From NCBI RefSeq assembly GCF_032854445.1, contig NC_088297.1, positions 3,597,991 to 3,661,990 of the forward strand: 64,000 nt of DNA, written 5' to 3'. Below, piece by piece: positions 20,776-32,408 of this stretch. Made by a program: the position numbers and the translations under genes. Each line of letters opens with the position of its first letter. The stretch's first letter is position 1. Source of the DNA: Liolophura sinensis (Eukaryota > Mollusca > Polyplacophora > Chitonida > Chitonidae). The notes beneath the pieces were generated by a model. The model ran no database searches, was not told the DNA's origin, and was given only the letters and a program-made list of their open reading frames with translations.

Positions 20776-23274
20776 AACAGATAAATAAATAAACAGCAAG
20801 TAAACAATGTACAGGTGAAGTGTGAACCATTGTCCCATACTGAATTGCTTTTTTAAACGTTAAAGGCTGGATTCAGAATAAATTGGTAATTTTTTTTCAC
20901 TAAGCTTTAAGCATGTTGTTTTCATCCACAAACGCAGAATAAAATCACACAAATAAACGGAAAGGACTTCATGAATATCAGACAGAAACCTGCTGCAAAT
21001 CCTCTCCTGCAATCGGCTATCAAATCAGTTGATTTTCAAGATAACGTTGAATAATGCGATAATCTGGATTTGCTTTTTAAGTCCTCTAATGTGCTTGTCA
21101 TCTGAGACCCATTAATCGTTTTGATTATGTAAACATTTGCCCCTACATTGACACGAAATAAAACCTCAGTTTCTGGCATCATTGATTCTCAGATGAGTAA
21201 ACACAGCCACAGTGTCTGTACTCAACACTTTACACGTAAAACCCCGCATCTATTCCTTCAGCACGTGGCACTGGGCATGGGTCCCAGCGATGCCAACATC
21301 AAGCCTTTCCATTTACCGGAAATTGTCGTCAACAAAAGGCCTTCTCTGATTGGCTGATGAAGTGCTTTGATCGGCACAACAGTTATATTAATTGCACTTA
21401 AAACGCTTTACTCAGGCGATTCACATCGGCAATTGCCGGAAGGGGATTAGATTTCTGTCCTTTCCAAAGGTTTATTACATAGTACATTGATATTTGGAAG
21501 GGCGTTTTTGGCTGTGGTTATCATCGTGTTTTCGGCACGAGTCACTAAATACATCTGTAGTTACAGAATGGGAATCCAGTCAATGTCGCAGTTTGCAAAC
21601 GCAGAAATCAAACTTTACAGAAGCCTCGCTTTGCATACTCTAAACCCAGACTTCACAAAACCAGTCAATGACGCACCTTTTGCACACTGAACCCAGACTT
21701 CACAAAACCCGTCAATGACACATCTTATGCAGGCCGAACCCAGGCTTCACAAAAGCAGTCAATGCCGTACAATGCACACACAGTATCCAAACGTCACAAA
21801 ACAAGTCAATGCCATACCAAGCACACACAGTATTCAGACTTCACATAAGCAGTCAATGCTATACAACACATACACTGTATTCACACTTTAAAGCCAGCCA
21901 TTCCCGTACAATGGACACACAGTTTCCAGGCTTAGTGCAGGTTTTCAGGTATGTGCACGATAGCACAAACGAATCAGGTAATGTCCAGATCTACTGGTGA
22001 TAACAGTGGTTATGAACATATGTCCTGTAAAGATAATGGCAATGATATTCATTGTGATGACGCTAATCTTGATGGTGATGATGACGATCACGATAATTAT
22101 TTTTCAGCCCCTCCCGGTTATCGTTCAGCTTACACACAAATTGTTGTCAAACGAAAAGTAAAAATATATACGTCAGTTAGAACACACTGTAGTCATCCTC
22201 AAACAGTTGTCGTATAAACGTATAAAACCGCTGTGGTTAGAACTCCAAGCAAAACTCTGCCCGCCAAGCCCTGCGACGAGGCTTCATTGTTAAATGGTTA
22301 TACGATAAACAGCTTCACTCTAAGCCAAATTCATCCGCGGAAAAGAAAGAATCCGCAACATCATTACCGAGATAACGTTGTCTGTGTCTCTTTTCCGACT
22401 ATAAATCTGTGATAATGGTGGCTTTTTGTGCGCAATAACCGGGCAAAGACGACCAGATAGGCGTCTGTAGAGACTTTACAAGGTCGCCCTGCCTCCCGTC
22501 ATTAAGGTACATGACGCCATTACTCATACTGCTAAACCTATTAGTTTCATTTTTTAAAGATGTTTCAGTTCGCCTAGGGCATTATTGTTGCGGAAAATGG
22601 ATAATAAATTCAAAAGAAATTACGCAATATTTCCATAAAACGGCAGCTCGTTTTTGCCGCAGAAATGAAACAGATCGCGGTTTGTTTTTTGCCACAAATG
22701 GCTCTTGCAAAAGATATTATTGAACTAAACGAATCTGTGAACTATTATGCAACAGTGGTAAGAACATAAATCCATGGGAATCGTTGGAAAAAAGTATTCA
22801 GTTTGTCTATTGACAATATTAGAAACAATGTCAGTTGTCAACAGGTATTAATAAATATATCCCACTATCGACGAAGTTGCATTCAAAGATATGAAATAGG
22901 GAATATAAGGGAGTATATTACCGGTACGGAACATTTTCGTACGTTGAAATAGAAACACCTGGTGACCGTGTAGTTGGGAGAGAGCACGGCATAGTGATTA
23001 GAAGGCCTTAAGTATTGTAATTGATACCCTCTAAATTAACCACCGCTCTCTTTGACTACAAAACTACCAGTTTACCCCAAATTATATTATTGGCAGTTTT
23101 CTAAAACAAAACATCGTTAATGGCATCATGCTTTGTCACAAATGAAGTTATTTTCAGTGTATTTTAGGACTGAAAAAAGCTAAATAAATACTTATATACT
23201 TTACAAAGGCTAAGATTCTAGAGTTCATGAGTGCTGCAGGAGTGCTATATAAGTAAAAGAAATCATGATGGAAA
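20776..23274 (+). repeat. Macrosatellite unit A, complex part
   Basis: About 2.5 kb that recurs, with indels, at 27441-29795 and 32409-34050. Shared landmarks include AAACGGAAAGGACTTCATG, the ACTCAACACTTTACACGTAA block, a degenerate ~48-bp internal repeat (about 21590-21925: CAATGCCGTACAATGCACAC), GATAATGGCAATGATATTC (22030; absent in unit B), the block after GTACATGACGCCATTACTC (22506) and a run-in to the 37-bp array (GTGCTGCAGGAGTGC). Reading frames here are short and are not clearly conserved between copies, so no gene is called. Confidence 0.93.
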
Positions 23275-24061
23275 CGTACTACAGGCACATGATCACTTAG
23301 ATGATTGGAATGGTAGAACGTGCATGTGCTCACTCAGATGGTTGTAATGGTAGAACGTGTACATGCGTAATTAATTGATTAGAATGGCAGAACGTCTACA
23401 TGCTCACTCAGATGGTAAGAATGGTAAAACCTGTACATACTCACTTAGATGGTTGGAATGGTAAAACGTGTACATGCTCACTCAGATGGTTAAAATGGTA
23501 AAACGTGTACTTAGTCACTTAGACGATTGAAATGGTAGAAAGTGTACATGCTCATTTAGATGGTGAGAATGGTAAAACGTGTACATGTTCACTTAGATAG
23601 CTAGAATGGTAGAACGTGTACATGCTCACTTAGATGGTTAAAATGGTAAAACGTGTACTTGGTCACTTAGATGATTAAAATGATAGAACGTATACATGTT
23701 TACTTAGATGGTTAGAATGGTAGAACGTGTTCATACTCACTCAGATGGTTAGAATGGTAAAACCTGTACATACTTACTTAGATGTTTGGAATGGTAGAAC
23801 GTGTACATGCTCACTTAGATGGTTGCAATGGTAAAACGTGTACTTGGTCACTTAGATAGCTAGAATGGTTAAACGTGTACATCCTCATTTAGATGGTTGG
23901 AATGGTAAAACGTGTACATCCTCATTTAGATGGTTGGAATGGTAAAACGTGTACATACTAACTTAGATGGTTAGAATGGTAAAACGTGTACATGCTCACT
24001 TAGATGGTTGGAAAGGGAAAACGTGTACATGTTCATTTAGACAGTTGGAATGGTAGAACGT
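23275..24061. repeat. 37-bp satellite, array 1 (~21 copies)
   Basis: Monomer of 37 bp with core TTAGATGGTTGGAATGGTAA then AACGTGTACATGCTCAC. Variants at fixed positions (AGAACG/AAAACG, TACTTGGTCAC, TACATCCTCATT) mark sub-repeats that recur in array 2, so array 1 and part of array 2 come from a duplicated block. No long frame crosses it. Confidence 0.97.
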
Positions 24062-24360
24062 GTAGGGCTTAATGTACCAATGAGGGACACTTGGTTTTCC
24101 TTTTGCTTGAGAACTTTAGAATCCATTTCTACAAGGGACGAATAACACAAATAAGGGACTAAGGGGCTCTTTGACAAGAAGACAATAGCCTTAGATGTGG
24201 ATATTGAGTATTAGCAACAGTCACTACTAACGCAAACTTTATTGCGTTTGAATGCCTTTAACCCTTTTTTCAAAAATCTAAAAAAAATAAAAGTATATTT
24301 GTGCATAGTTTTAAGTGGTCTATTTAGTGATGCCTACTTCGATTTTAGGGGTCTATTTCT
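24062..24360 (+). repeat. Macrosatellite linker, copy 1
   Basis: A block of about 300 bp beginning GGGCTTAATGTACCAATGAG and ending TTTAGGGGTCTATTTCTT, nearly identical to 26815-27115 and similar to about 31795-32105 and 36362-36835. It separates array 1 from array 2. At its right edge the sequence returns directly into a 37-bp monomer through an inverted repeat (24348-24368). Confidence 0.95.
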
Positions 24361-26811
24361 TAGACCCCTTAGATGATTGGAATGGTAGAACGTGCATGTG
24401 CTCACTCAGATGGTTGTAATGGTAGAACGTGTACATGCGTAATTAAATGGTTAGAATGGTAGAACGTCTTAATGCTCACTCAGATGGTAAGAATGGTAAA
24501 ACCTGTACATACTTACTTAGATGGTTGGAATGGTAAAACGTGTACATGCTCACTCAGATGGTTAGAATGGTAGAACGTGTACATACTCACTCAGATGGTT
24601 AGAATAGTAAAACCTGTACATACTTACTTAGATGGTTGGAATGGTAAAACGTGTACATGCTCACTTAGATGGTTGGAAAGGGAAAACGTGTACATGTTCA
24701 TTTAGACAGTTGGAATGGTAAAACATGTACATGCTCACTTAGATGGTTGCAATGGTAAAACCTGTACATACTCATTTATATGGTTGGAATGGTAAAACGT
24801 GTACATGCTCACTCAGATGGTTAAAATGGTAAAACGTGTACTTGGTCACTTAGATGATTAAAATGGTAGAACGTATACATGTTCACTCAGATGGTTAGAA
24901 TGGTAGAACGTGTACATACTCACTTAGATGGTTAGAATAGTAAAACCTGTACATACTTACTTAGATGTTTGGAATGGTAGAACGTGTACATGCTCACTTA
25001 GATGGTTGGAATGGTAAAACGTGTACTTGGTCACTTAGATAGCTAGTGTGGTTAAACGTGTACATCCTCATTTAGATGGTTGGAATGGTAGAACGTGTAC
25101 ATCCTCGCTTAGATGGTTGGAATGGTAAAACGTGTACATACTAACTTAGATGGTTAGAATGGTAAAACGTGTACATGCTCACTTAGATGGTTGGAATGGT
25201 AAAACGTGTACTTGGTCACTTAGATGAATGAAATGGTAGAACGTGTACATGTTCACTTTGATGGTTAGAATGGTAGAACGTCTACATGCTCACTTAGGTG
25301 GTTGGAATGGTAGAACGTGTACATGCTCACTTAGATGGTTGGAATGGTAAAACGTGTACATGCTCACTTAGATGGTTGGAATGGTAGAACGTGTACATGT
25401 TCATTTTGATGGTTAGAATGGTAGAACGTCTACATGCTCACTTAGATGGTAAGAATGGTAGAACGTGTACATGCTCACTTAGATGGTTGGAATGGTAAAA
25501 CGTGTACTTGGTCACTTAGATGGCTAGAATAGTTAAACGTGTTTATGCTCACATATATGGTTAGAATGGTAAAACGTGTACATGCTCACTCAGATTGTTA
25601 AAATGGTAAAACGTGTACTTGGTCACTTAGATGATTAAAATGATAGAACGTGTACATGTTTACTTAGATGGTTAGAATGGTAGAACGTGTTCATACTTAC
25701 TCAGATGGTTAGAATGGTAAAACCTGTACATACTTACTTAGATGGTTAGAATGGTAGAACGTGTACATGCTCATTTAGATGGTTGCAAGGGTAAAACGTG
25801 TACTTGGTCACTTAGATAGCTAGAATGGTAGAACGTGTACACTCTCATTTAGATGGTTGGAATGGTAGAACGTGTACATCCTTATTTAGATGGTTGGAAT
25901 GGTAAAACCTGCACATACTGACTTAGATGGTTAGAATGGTAAAACGTGTACATGCTCACTTAGATAGTTGGAAAGGGAAAACGTGTACATGCTCATTTAG
26001 ACAGTTTGAATGGTAGAACGTGTACATGCTTACTTAGATAGTTGGAAAGGGAAAACGTGTACATGCTCATTTAGACAGTTTGAATGGTAGAACGTGTACA
26101 TGCTCACTCAAATGACTGGAATGGTAAAACGTGTACTTGCTCACTTACATGGTTGAAATGGTAAAACGTGCACATACTAACTTAGTTGGTTAGAATGGAA
26201 AAAGGTGTACATGCTCACTTAGATCGTTGGAATGGTAGAACATGTATATGCTCACTCAGTTGACTGGAATGGTAAAACGTGTACATGCTCACTTAGATGG
26301 TTCGAATAGTAAAACGTGTAATTTTTCATTTAGATGATTGAAATGGTAGAACGTGTACATGTTCACTTTGATGGTTAGAATGGTAGAACGTCTACATGCT
26401 CACTCAGATGGTAAGAATGGTAGAACGTGTACATGCTCACTTAGATGGTTGCAATGGTAAAACGTGTTCTTGGTCACTTAGATGGCTAGAATAGTTAAAC
26501 GTGTACATGCTCCCTTAGATGGTTAGAATGGTAAAACGTGTACATACACGCTGAGATGGTTGGAATGGTAGAACTTGTACATGCTCACTTAGATGGTTGG
26601 AATGGTAAAACGTGTACATGCTCACTTAGATGGAATGTTAAAACGTGTAGATGCTCACTAAAGTGGATGGAATGGTAAGACGTGTACATTCTCACTTAGA
26701 TGGTTAAAATTTTAGAACGTGTACATGTTCACATAGATGGTTGGAATGATAGAACGTGCACATTCCCAATTAGGTGGTTGGAATGATACTTGTCTGTGCT
26801 GTCCCAAGGGA
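24361..26811. repeat. 37-bp satellite, array 2 (~65 copies)
   Basis: The longest 37-bp array. Its first monomers (from about 24367) repeat the start of array 1 (from about 23297), including the unusual GTGCATGTGCTCACTCAGAT and TACATGCGTAATTAA variants. Blocks such as TTGGTCACTTAGATAGCTAG recur several times, evidence of segmental amplification. The last monomers (about 26600-26800) are degenerate, with shortened units. Confidence 0.97.
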
Positions 26812-27283
26812 AAGGGGCTTAATGTACCAATGAGGGACACTTGGTTTTCCTTTTGCTTGAGAACTTTAGAATCCATTTCTACAAGGGACGAATAACACAA
26901 ATAAGGGACTAAGGGGCTCTTTGACAAGAAGACAATAGCCTTAGATGTGGATATTGAGTATTAGCAACAGTCACTATTAACGTAAACTTTATTGCGTTTG
27001 AATGCCTTTAACCCTTTTTTCAAAAATCTAAAAAAAATAAAAGTATATTTGTGCATAGTTTTAAGTGGTCTATTTAGTGATGCCTACTTCGATTTTAGGG
27101 GTCTATTTCTTTAATAGCTTACATGTCTTAACCCAGTGTGCCAGGGGTAGGGAACATCTGTAACAAAAGCACAGCTGTAACGCGGTCATTTGTTTATTAG
27201 GAGACCCTATATAGATATGTCTTACTTTTTCAGACCTTCCCTATCATCGTTTAGCTTATATACAAATTGTTTTCAAACGAAAA
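26812..27283 (+). repeat. Macrosatellite linker, copy 2, plus junction
   Basis: Begins like 24062-24360 but continues past TCTATTTCTTTAATAGC into TTACATGTCTTAACCCAGTG, CACAGCTGTAACGCGGTCAT and a short segment (TTTAGCTTATATACAAATTG) that also occurs near 32713 in unit C and near 22125 in unit A. It leads directly into the SINE head at 27284. Confidence 0.9.
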
Positions 27284-27440
27284 GACTTGACATCACAGCG
27301 ATTGCATTGCAAGGAAGCTCATGGTTCATTGCGCCGCGCTTGTGTGCTACATGCCGCCTCCCCCCCACCCCCACCCCCCCCCTCCCCACCCCCCACTCCC
27401 CCCACCCCCAACTCCACCTCGGTCACGGAGGCCCCATAAA
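27284..27440 (-). mobile_element. SINE type-1 head fragment with C-rich insert
   Basis: Same altered head as 20668-20775 (ACAGCGATTGCATTGC, TTCATTGCGCCGCGCTTG, GGTCACGGAGGCCCC), but with the C run expanded to about 50 bases of C-rich DNA at 27360-27412. The SINE body is absent. It marks the left edge of macrosatellite unit B. Confidence 0.82.
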
Positions 27441-29795
27441 TAAACACTAAGTAAACGATGTACAGGTGAAGTATGAACCAGTGCCCCATACTTAATTTCT
27501 TTTTTAAAAGTTAAAGACTGGTTTCAGAATAAATTGGTAATTTTTTCCACTAAGCTTTAAAGATGTTGTTTTCATTGCTGATTTACATTAATACAACCAC
27601 AAACACGGAATAAAATTACACAAATAAACGGAAAGGACTTCATGGATATCAGACAGAAACCTGCTGCAAATCCTCTCCTGCAATCGGCTATCAAATCGTT
27701 CAGTTGATTTTCAGGATAACGTTGAATAATGCGATAATCTGGATTTGCTTTTTAAGTGCTCTAATGTGCTTGTCATCTGAGACCCATTAATCGTTTTGAT
27801 TATGTAAACATTTGCCTCTACACCGACACGAAATAAAACCTCAGTTTCTGGCATCATTGATTCTCAGATGAGTAAACACAGCCACAGTGTCTGTACTCAA
27901 CACTTTACACGTAAAAACCCGCATCTATTCCTTCAGCACGTGGCACTGGGCATGGGTCAGCGATGCCAACATCAAGCGTTTCCATTTACCGGAAATTGTC
28001 GCCAACAAAAGGCCTTCTCTGATTGGCTGATGAAGTGCTTTGATCGGCACAACAGTTATATTAATTGCACTTAAAACGCTTTACTCAGGCGATTCACATC
28101 GGCAATTGCCGGAAGGGGATTAGATTTCTGTTCTTTCCAAAGGTTTATTACATAATACATTGATATTTGGAAGGGCGTTTTTGGCTGTTGTTATCGTCTT
28201 GCTTTCGGCACGAGTCACTAAATAAATCTGTAGTTACGGAATGGGAAGGCTGAGGAGAGGTCCTCTGAATAGCATTGCACACAAAACCAGTCAATGTCGC
28301 ACTTTGCAAACGCAGAGATCAACCTTTACAGAAGCCTCGCTTTGCATACTTTAAACTCAGACGCACTCAATGACGCACCTTTTGCACACCGAACCCAGAC
28401 TTTACAAAACCAGTCAATTACACATCTTATGCACGCCGAACCCAGGCTTAACAAAACCAGCCAATGCTGTACAATGCACACACAGTATCCAAACGTCACA
28501 AAACCAGTCAATGCCGTACAAAGCACACACAGTATCCAGATGTCCAAGAATAACAATGCACACAATGAACCCAGACCCAGAACACTGAGAGCCGTACAAT
28601 GCACACACAGTATTCGGACTTCACATAACCAATCAATGCCGTACAATGCACACACAGTAGCAAATATGGCCAAGCCCTGCGACGAGGCTACTTTGTTATA
28701 TGGTTACACGATAAGCAGCCTCACTACAAGCCAATTTTCTCAGCGGAAAGGAAAGAACCCGCAATATCATTACCGAGATAACGTTGTCTGTGTCTCTTTT
28801 CCGACTATAAATCTGTGATAATGGCGGCTTTTTGTGCGTAATAACCGGGCAAAGACGACCAGATAGACGTCTGTGAAGTCTTTAGAAGGTCGTCCTGCAT
28901 CCCGTCATTAAGGTACATGACACCATTACTCATACTGATAAACATATTAGTTTCCTTTTTCAAAGATCTTTCAGTTCGCTCAGGGCATTATTGTTGCAGA
29001 AAATGGATAATAAATTCAAAAGAAATTACGCAATATTTCCATAAAACGGCAGCTCGTTTTTGCCGCAGAAATGAAACAGATCGCGGGGTTTTTTTTCTGC
29101 CACAAATGGGTCTTGCAAAAGACATTATTGAATTAAAGGAATCTGTGAACTATTATGCAATAGTGGTAAGAATGTAAACCCATGGGAACCGTTGGAAAAA
29201 AACTACCCAGTTTCTCTATAAAGAATAATAGGAATAGTGTCCAATTGTTAACAGGTATTGATAAACACAGCCCACTATCGACTAAGTTGCAACAAGACTT
29301 GAAATAGAGAATATGAGAGGGTAAATTACCTGTATGGAACATTTTCATACTTTGAAACAGAAACGCCTTGCGAAGGTGTAGTTGAAAGAGAGCACTGCAC
29401 AGTGAATGGAAGGCTTTAAGTATTGTAAGTAATACCCTCTAAATTACCACTGCTTTCGTTGTCTACATGAGTACCAGTTTACCATTTTGCCCACAAATCG
29501 TGATCGTAAAGCTTGGACCCAAACAACATGAGGAAGAAAAAGTTTTGCAGTTCGCCGTTAATGAATACTGGCAGTTTTCTAAAACAAAACATCGTTAATG
29601 GCATTATGCTTTGTCAGAAATGAAGTTATTTTCAGTATATTTTAGGATTAAAAAAGGTGGATAAATACTTGTATACTTTGCAAAGGCTGCGATTCTAGAG
29701 TTCATGAGTGCTGCAGTAGTACTGCAGGAGTGATGCAGGGGTGCTGCAGGAGTGCTGTAGGAGTCAAAATAATCCTGATGGAATCGTACTACAAC
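27441..29795 (+). repeat. Macrosatellite unit B, complex part
   Basis: Homologous to 20776-23274. Compared with A it keeps about 20 bp near 27568-27592 (TTGCTGATTTACATTAATAC) that A lacks, and lacks the GATAATGGCAATGATATTC block that A (22030) and C (32622) have. It carries its own version of the ~48-bp internal repeat (about 28280-28660), which produces the 174-codon plus-strand and 115-codon minus-strand frames; these are repeat shadows. The right end has a short CTGCAGGAGTG-type repeat (29710-29766) before the 37-bp array. Confidence 0.93.
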
Positions 29796-31632
29796 CAAAT
29801 GCTCACTCAGATGGTGAGAATGGTAAAACATGTACATGCTCACTTAGATAGTTGGAATGGTAAAACGTGTACATACTCACCTAGATGGTTGGAATGGTAA
29901 AACGTGTACATGCACATTTAGATGGTTGGAATGGTAAAACGTGTACAGGCTCACCTAGATGGTTGGAATGGTAAAACGTGTACATGCTCACTTAGGTGAT
30001 TATAATAGTAAAACGTGTACATACTCACCTAGATGGTTGGAATGGTAAAACGTGTACATGTACATTTAGATGGTTGGAATGGTAAAACGTGTACATGCTC
30101 ACTTAGGTGATTATAATGGTAAAACGTGTACAGGCTCACTAAGATGGTTGGAATGGTAAAACGTGTACATACTCACCTAGATGGTTGGAATGGTAAAACG
30201 TGTTCATGCTCATTTAGATGGTTGGAATGGTAGAACGTGTACATGCTTACTTAGGTGGTTAGAATGGTAAAACGTGTACATACTCACCTAGATGGTTGGA
30301 ATGGTAAAACGTGTACATGTACATTTAGATGGTTGGAATGGTAAAACGTGTACAGGCTCACTAAGATGGTTGGAATGGTAAAACGTGTACATACTCACCT
30401 AGATGGTTGGAATGGTAAAACGTGTTCATGCTCATTTAGATGGTTGGAATGGTAGAACGTGTACATGTTCACTTAGGTGGTTAGAATGGTAAAACGTGTA
30501 CATACTCACCTAGATGGTTGGAATGGTAAAACGTGTTCATGCTCATTTAGATGGTTGGAATAGTAAAACGTGTACATGCTCACCTAGATATTTGGAATGG
30601 TAAAACGTGTACATGCTCACTTAGATTGTTGGAATGGTAGAACGTGTACATGCTCACTTAAATGGTTGGAATGGTAAAACGTGTACATGCTCTCTTAGGT
30701 GATTATAATGGTAAAACGTGTACATACTCACCTAGATGGTTGGAATGGTAAAACGTGTACATGTACATTTAGATGGTTGGAATGGTAAAACGTGTACATG
30801 CTCACTAAGATGGTTGGAATGGTAAAACGTGTACATACTCACCTAGATGGTTGGAATGGTAAAACGTGTTCATGCTCATTTAGATGGTTGGAATGGTAGA
30901 ACGTGTACATGTTCACTTAGGTGGTTAGAATGGTAAAACGTGTACATACTCACCTAGATGGTTGGAATGGTAAAACGTGTACATGCTCATTTAGATGGTT
31001 GGAATGGTAAAACGTGTACATGCTCACCTAGATGGTTGGAATGGTAAAACGTGTACATGCTCACTTAGATTGTTGGAATGGTAGAACGTGTACATGCTCA
31101 CTTAAATGGTTGGAATAGTAAAACGTGTACATGCTCACTTAGATTGTTTTAATGGTAGAACGTGTACATGTCACTTAGATGGTTGGAATGGTAAAACGTG
31201 TACATACTCGCTTAGATGGTTGGAATGGTAAAACGTGTACATGCTCACTTAGATGGTTGGAATGGTAAAACGTGTACATGCTCACTTAGATGATTGGAAT
31301 GGTAAAACCTGTACATGCTCATTTAGATAGTTGGAATGGTAAAACGTGTACATGCTCACTTAGGTGGTTGGAATGGTAAAACCTGTACATGCTCACTTAG
31401 CTGGTTGGAATGGTAAAACGTGTACATACTCACTTAGGTGGTTAGAATGGTAAAATGTGCACATGCTCACTTAAATGGTTGGAATGGTAAAACCTGTACA
31501 TGCTCACTTACATGGTTGGAATGGTAAAACGTGTACATGCTCACTTAGATAGTTGGAATGGTAAAACGTGTACATGCTTACTTAGATGGTTGGAATGGCA
31601 AAACTTGAACATCCTCACTTAGATCGTTGACA
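29796..31632. repeat. 37-bp satellite, array 3 with 111-bp HOR
   Basis: About 49 monomers, more uniform than arrays 1 and 2. The variant ACATACTCACCTAGATGG starts at 30167, 30278, 30389, 30500, 30722, 30833 and 30944, that is at 111 or 222 bp steps (3 or 6 monomers). It is followed alternately by a TTCATGCTCATTTAG / TTCACTTAGGTGG pair or a TGTACATTTAG / CTCACTAAGATGG pair. This is a true higher-order repeat. Confidence 0.97.
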
Positions 31633-32304
31633 TTTAGAGGTACTTTCGTTGAATAGACTCGTCTGGGGCGGTGAACAACTGTAACAAAACCACGGTTGTA
31701 ACGCGGTCATTTGTTTATTAGTTCGTTGATTTAGTAGTGTTGTGATGTTAACACATATTGGTTCACCTTAGTAGCTGTTTGTCTGTGTTGTCCCACGGGA
31801 AAGGGACTTAAGTTACCAATAAGGGACACTTGGTTTTCCTTCTGCTTGAGAACTCCAGAATCCATTCTTAGAAGGGATGAATACCACAAATAAGGGACTA
31901 AGGGGCTCTTTGGCAAGAAGACAATAGCCTTAGATGTGGATATTGAGTATTAGCAACAGTCACTATTAACGCAAAATTTATTGCGTTTGAACGGCCTTAA
32001 CGCTTTTTACAAAAATCTAAAAAAAATTAAAAGTATATATGTGAATAGTTTTAAGTGGTCTGTTAAGTGATGCGTACTTCGATTTTTAGGGATCTATTTC
32101 TTTAATAGACTACATGTCTTAACCCAGTGTGCCATGGGAACATCTGTAACAAAACCACGGCTGTAACGCAGTCATTTGTTTATTAGCTCACTGATTTATC
32201 AATGTTGTGATGTTAACGCATATTGGTTCACCATACAGATATGTGTCTTACGTTTTCAGTCGTTCCCTGTCATCGTTTAGCTGACAAATTCTTTTCAAAA
32301 AAAA
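31633..32304 (+). repeat. Macrosatellite linker, copy 3
   Basis: Contains the linker (GGGACTTAAGTTACCAATAA to TTTTTAGGGATCTATTTC). A block with AACAAAACCACGG, TAACGCGGTCATTTGTTTAT and TTAACACATATTGGTTCACC occurs twice, near 31683 and near 32147, about 464 bp apart. The linker itself is therefore partly tandem in this copy. Confidence 0.9.
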
Positions 32305-32408
32305 AACTTGAACTCACAGCGATCGCTTTGGTGTTAAGCTCAGGTCCATTGTCCGCGCTGGCGTGCTACCCCCCCCCCCCTTTTTTTCGGTCACCGAAGA
32401 CCCCTAAA
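32305..32408 (-). mobile_element. SINE type-1 head fragment, third copy
   Basis: CTTGAACTCACAGCGATCGC, GCGCTGGCGTGCTACC, a run of C and T, then CGGTCACCGAAGACCCC. Same truncated head and position as 20668-20775 and 27284-27440, at the left edge of unit C. Confidence 0.8.

Noticed and set aside
23275-26811. A CRISPR array from regularly spaced 37-bp repeats
   Set aside because: There are no unique spacers: monomers are directly adjacent with variants throughout, the context is eukaryotic, and no cas gene is present.
28294-28818. 174-codon plus-strand frame in macrosatellite unit B
   Set aside because: It crosses a degenerate ~48-bp internal repeat, and the equivalent region of unit A has stops and unit C lacks it.
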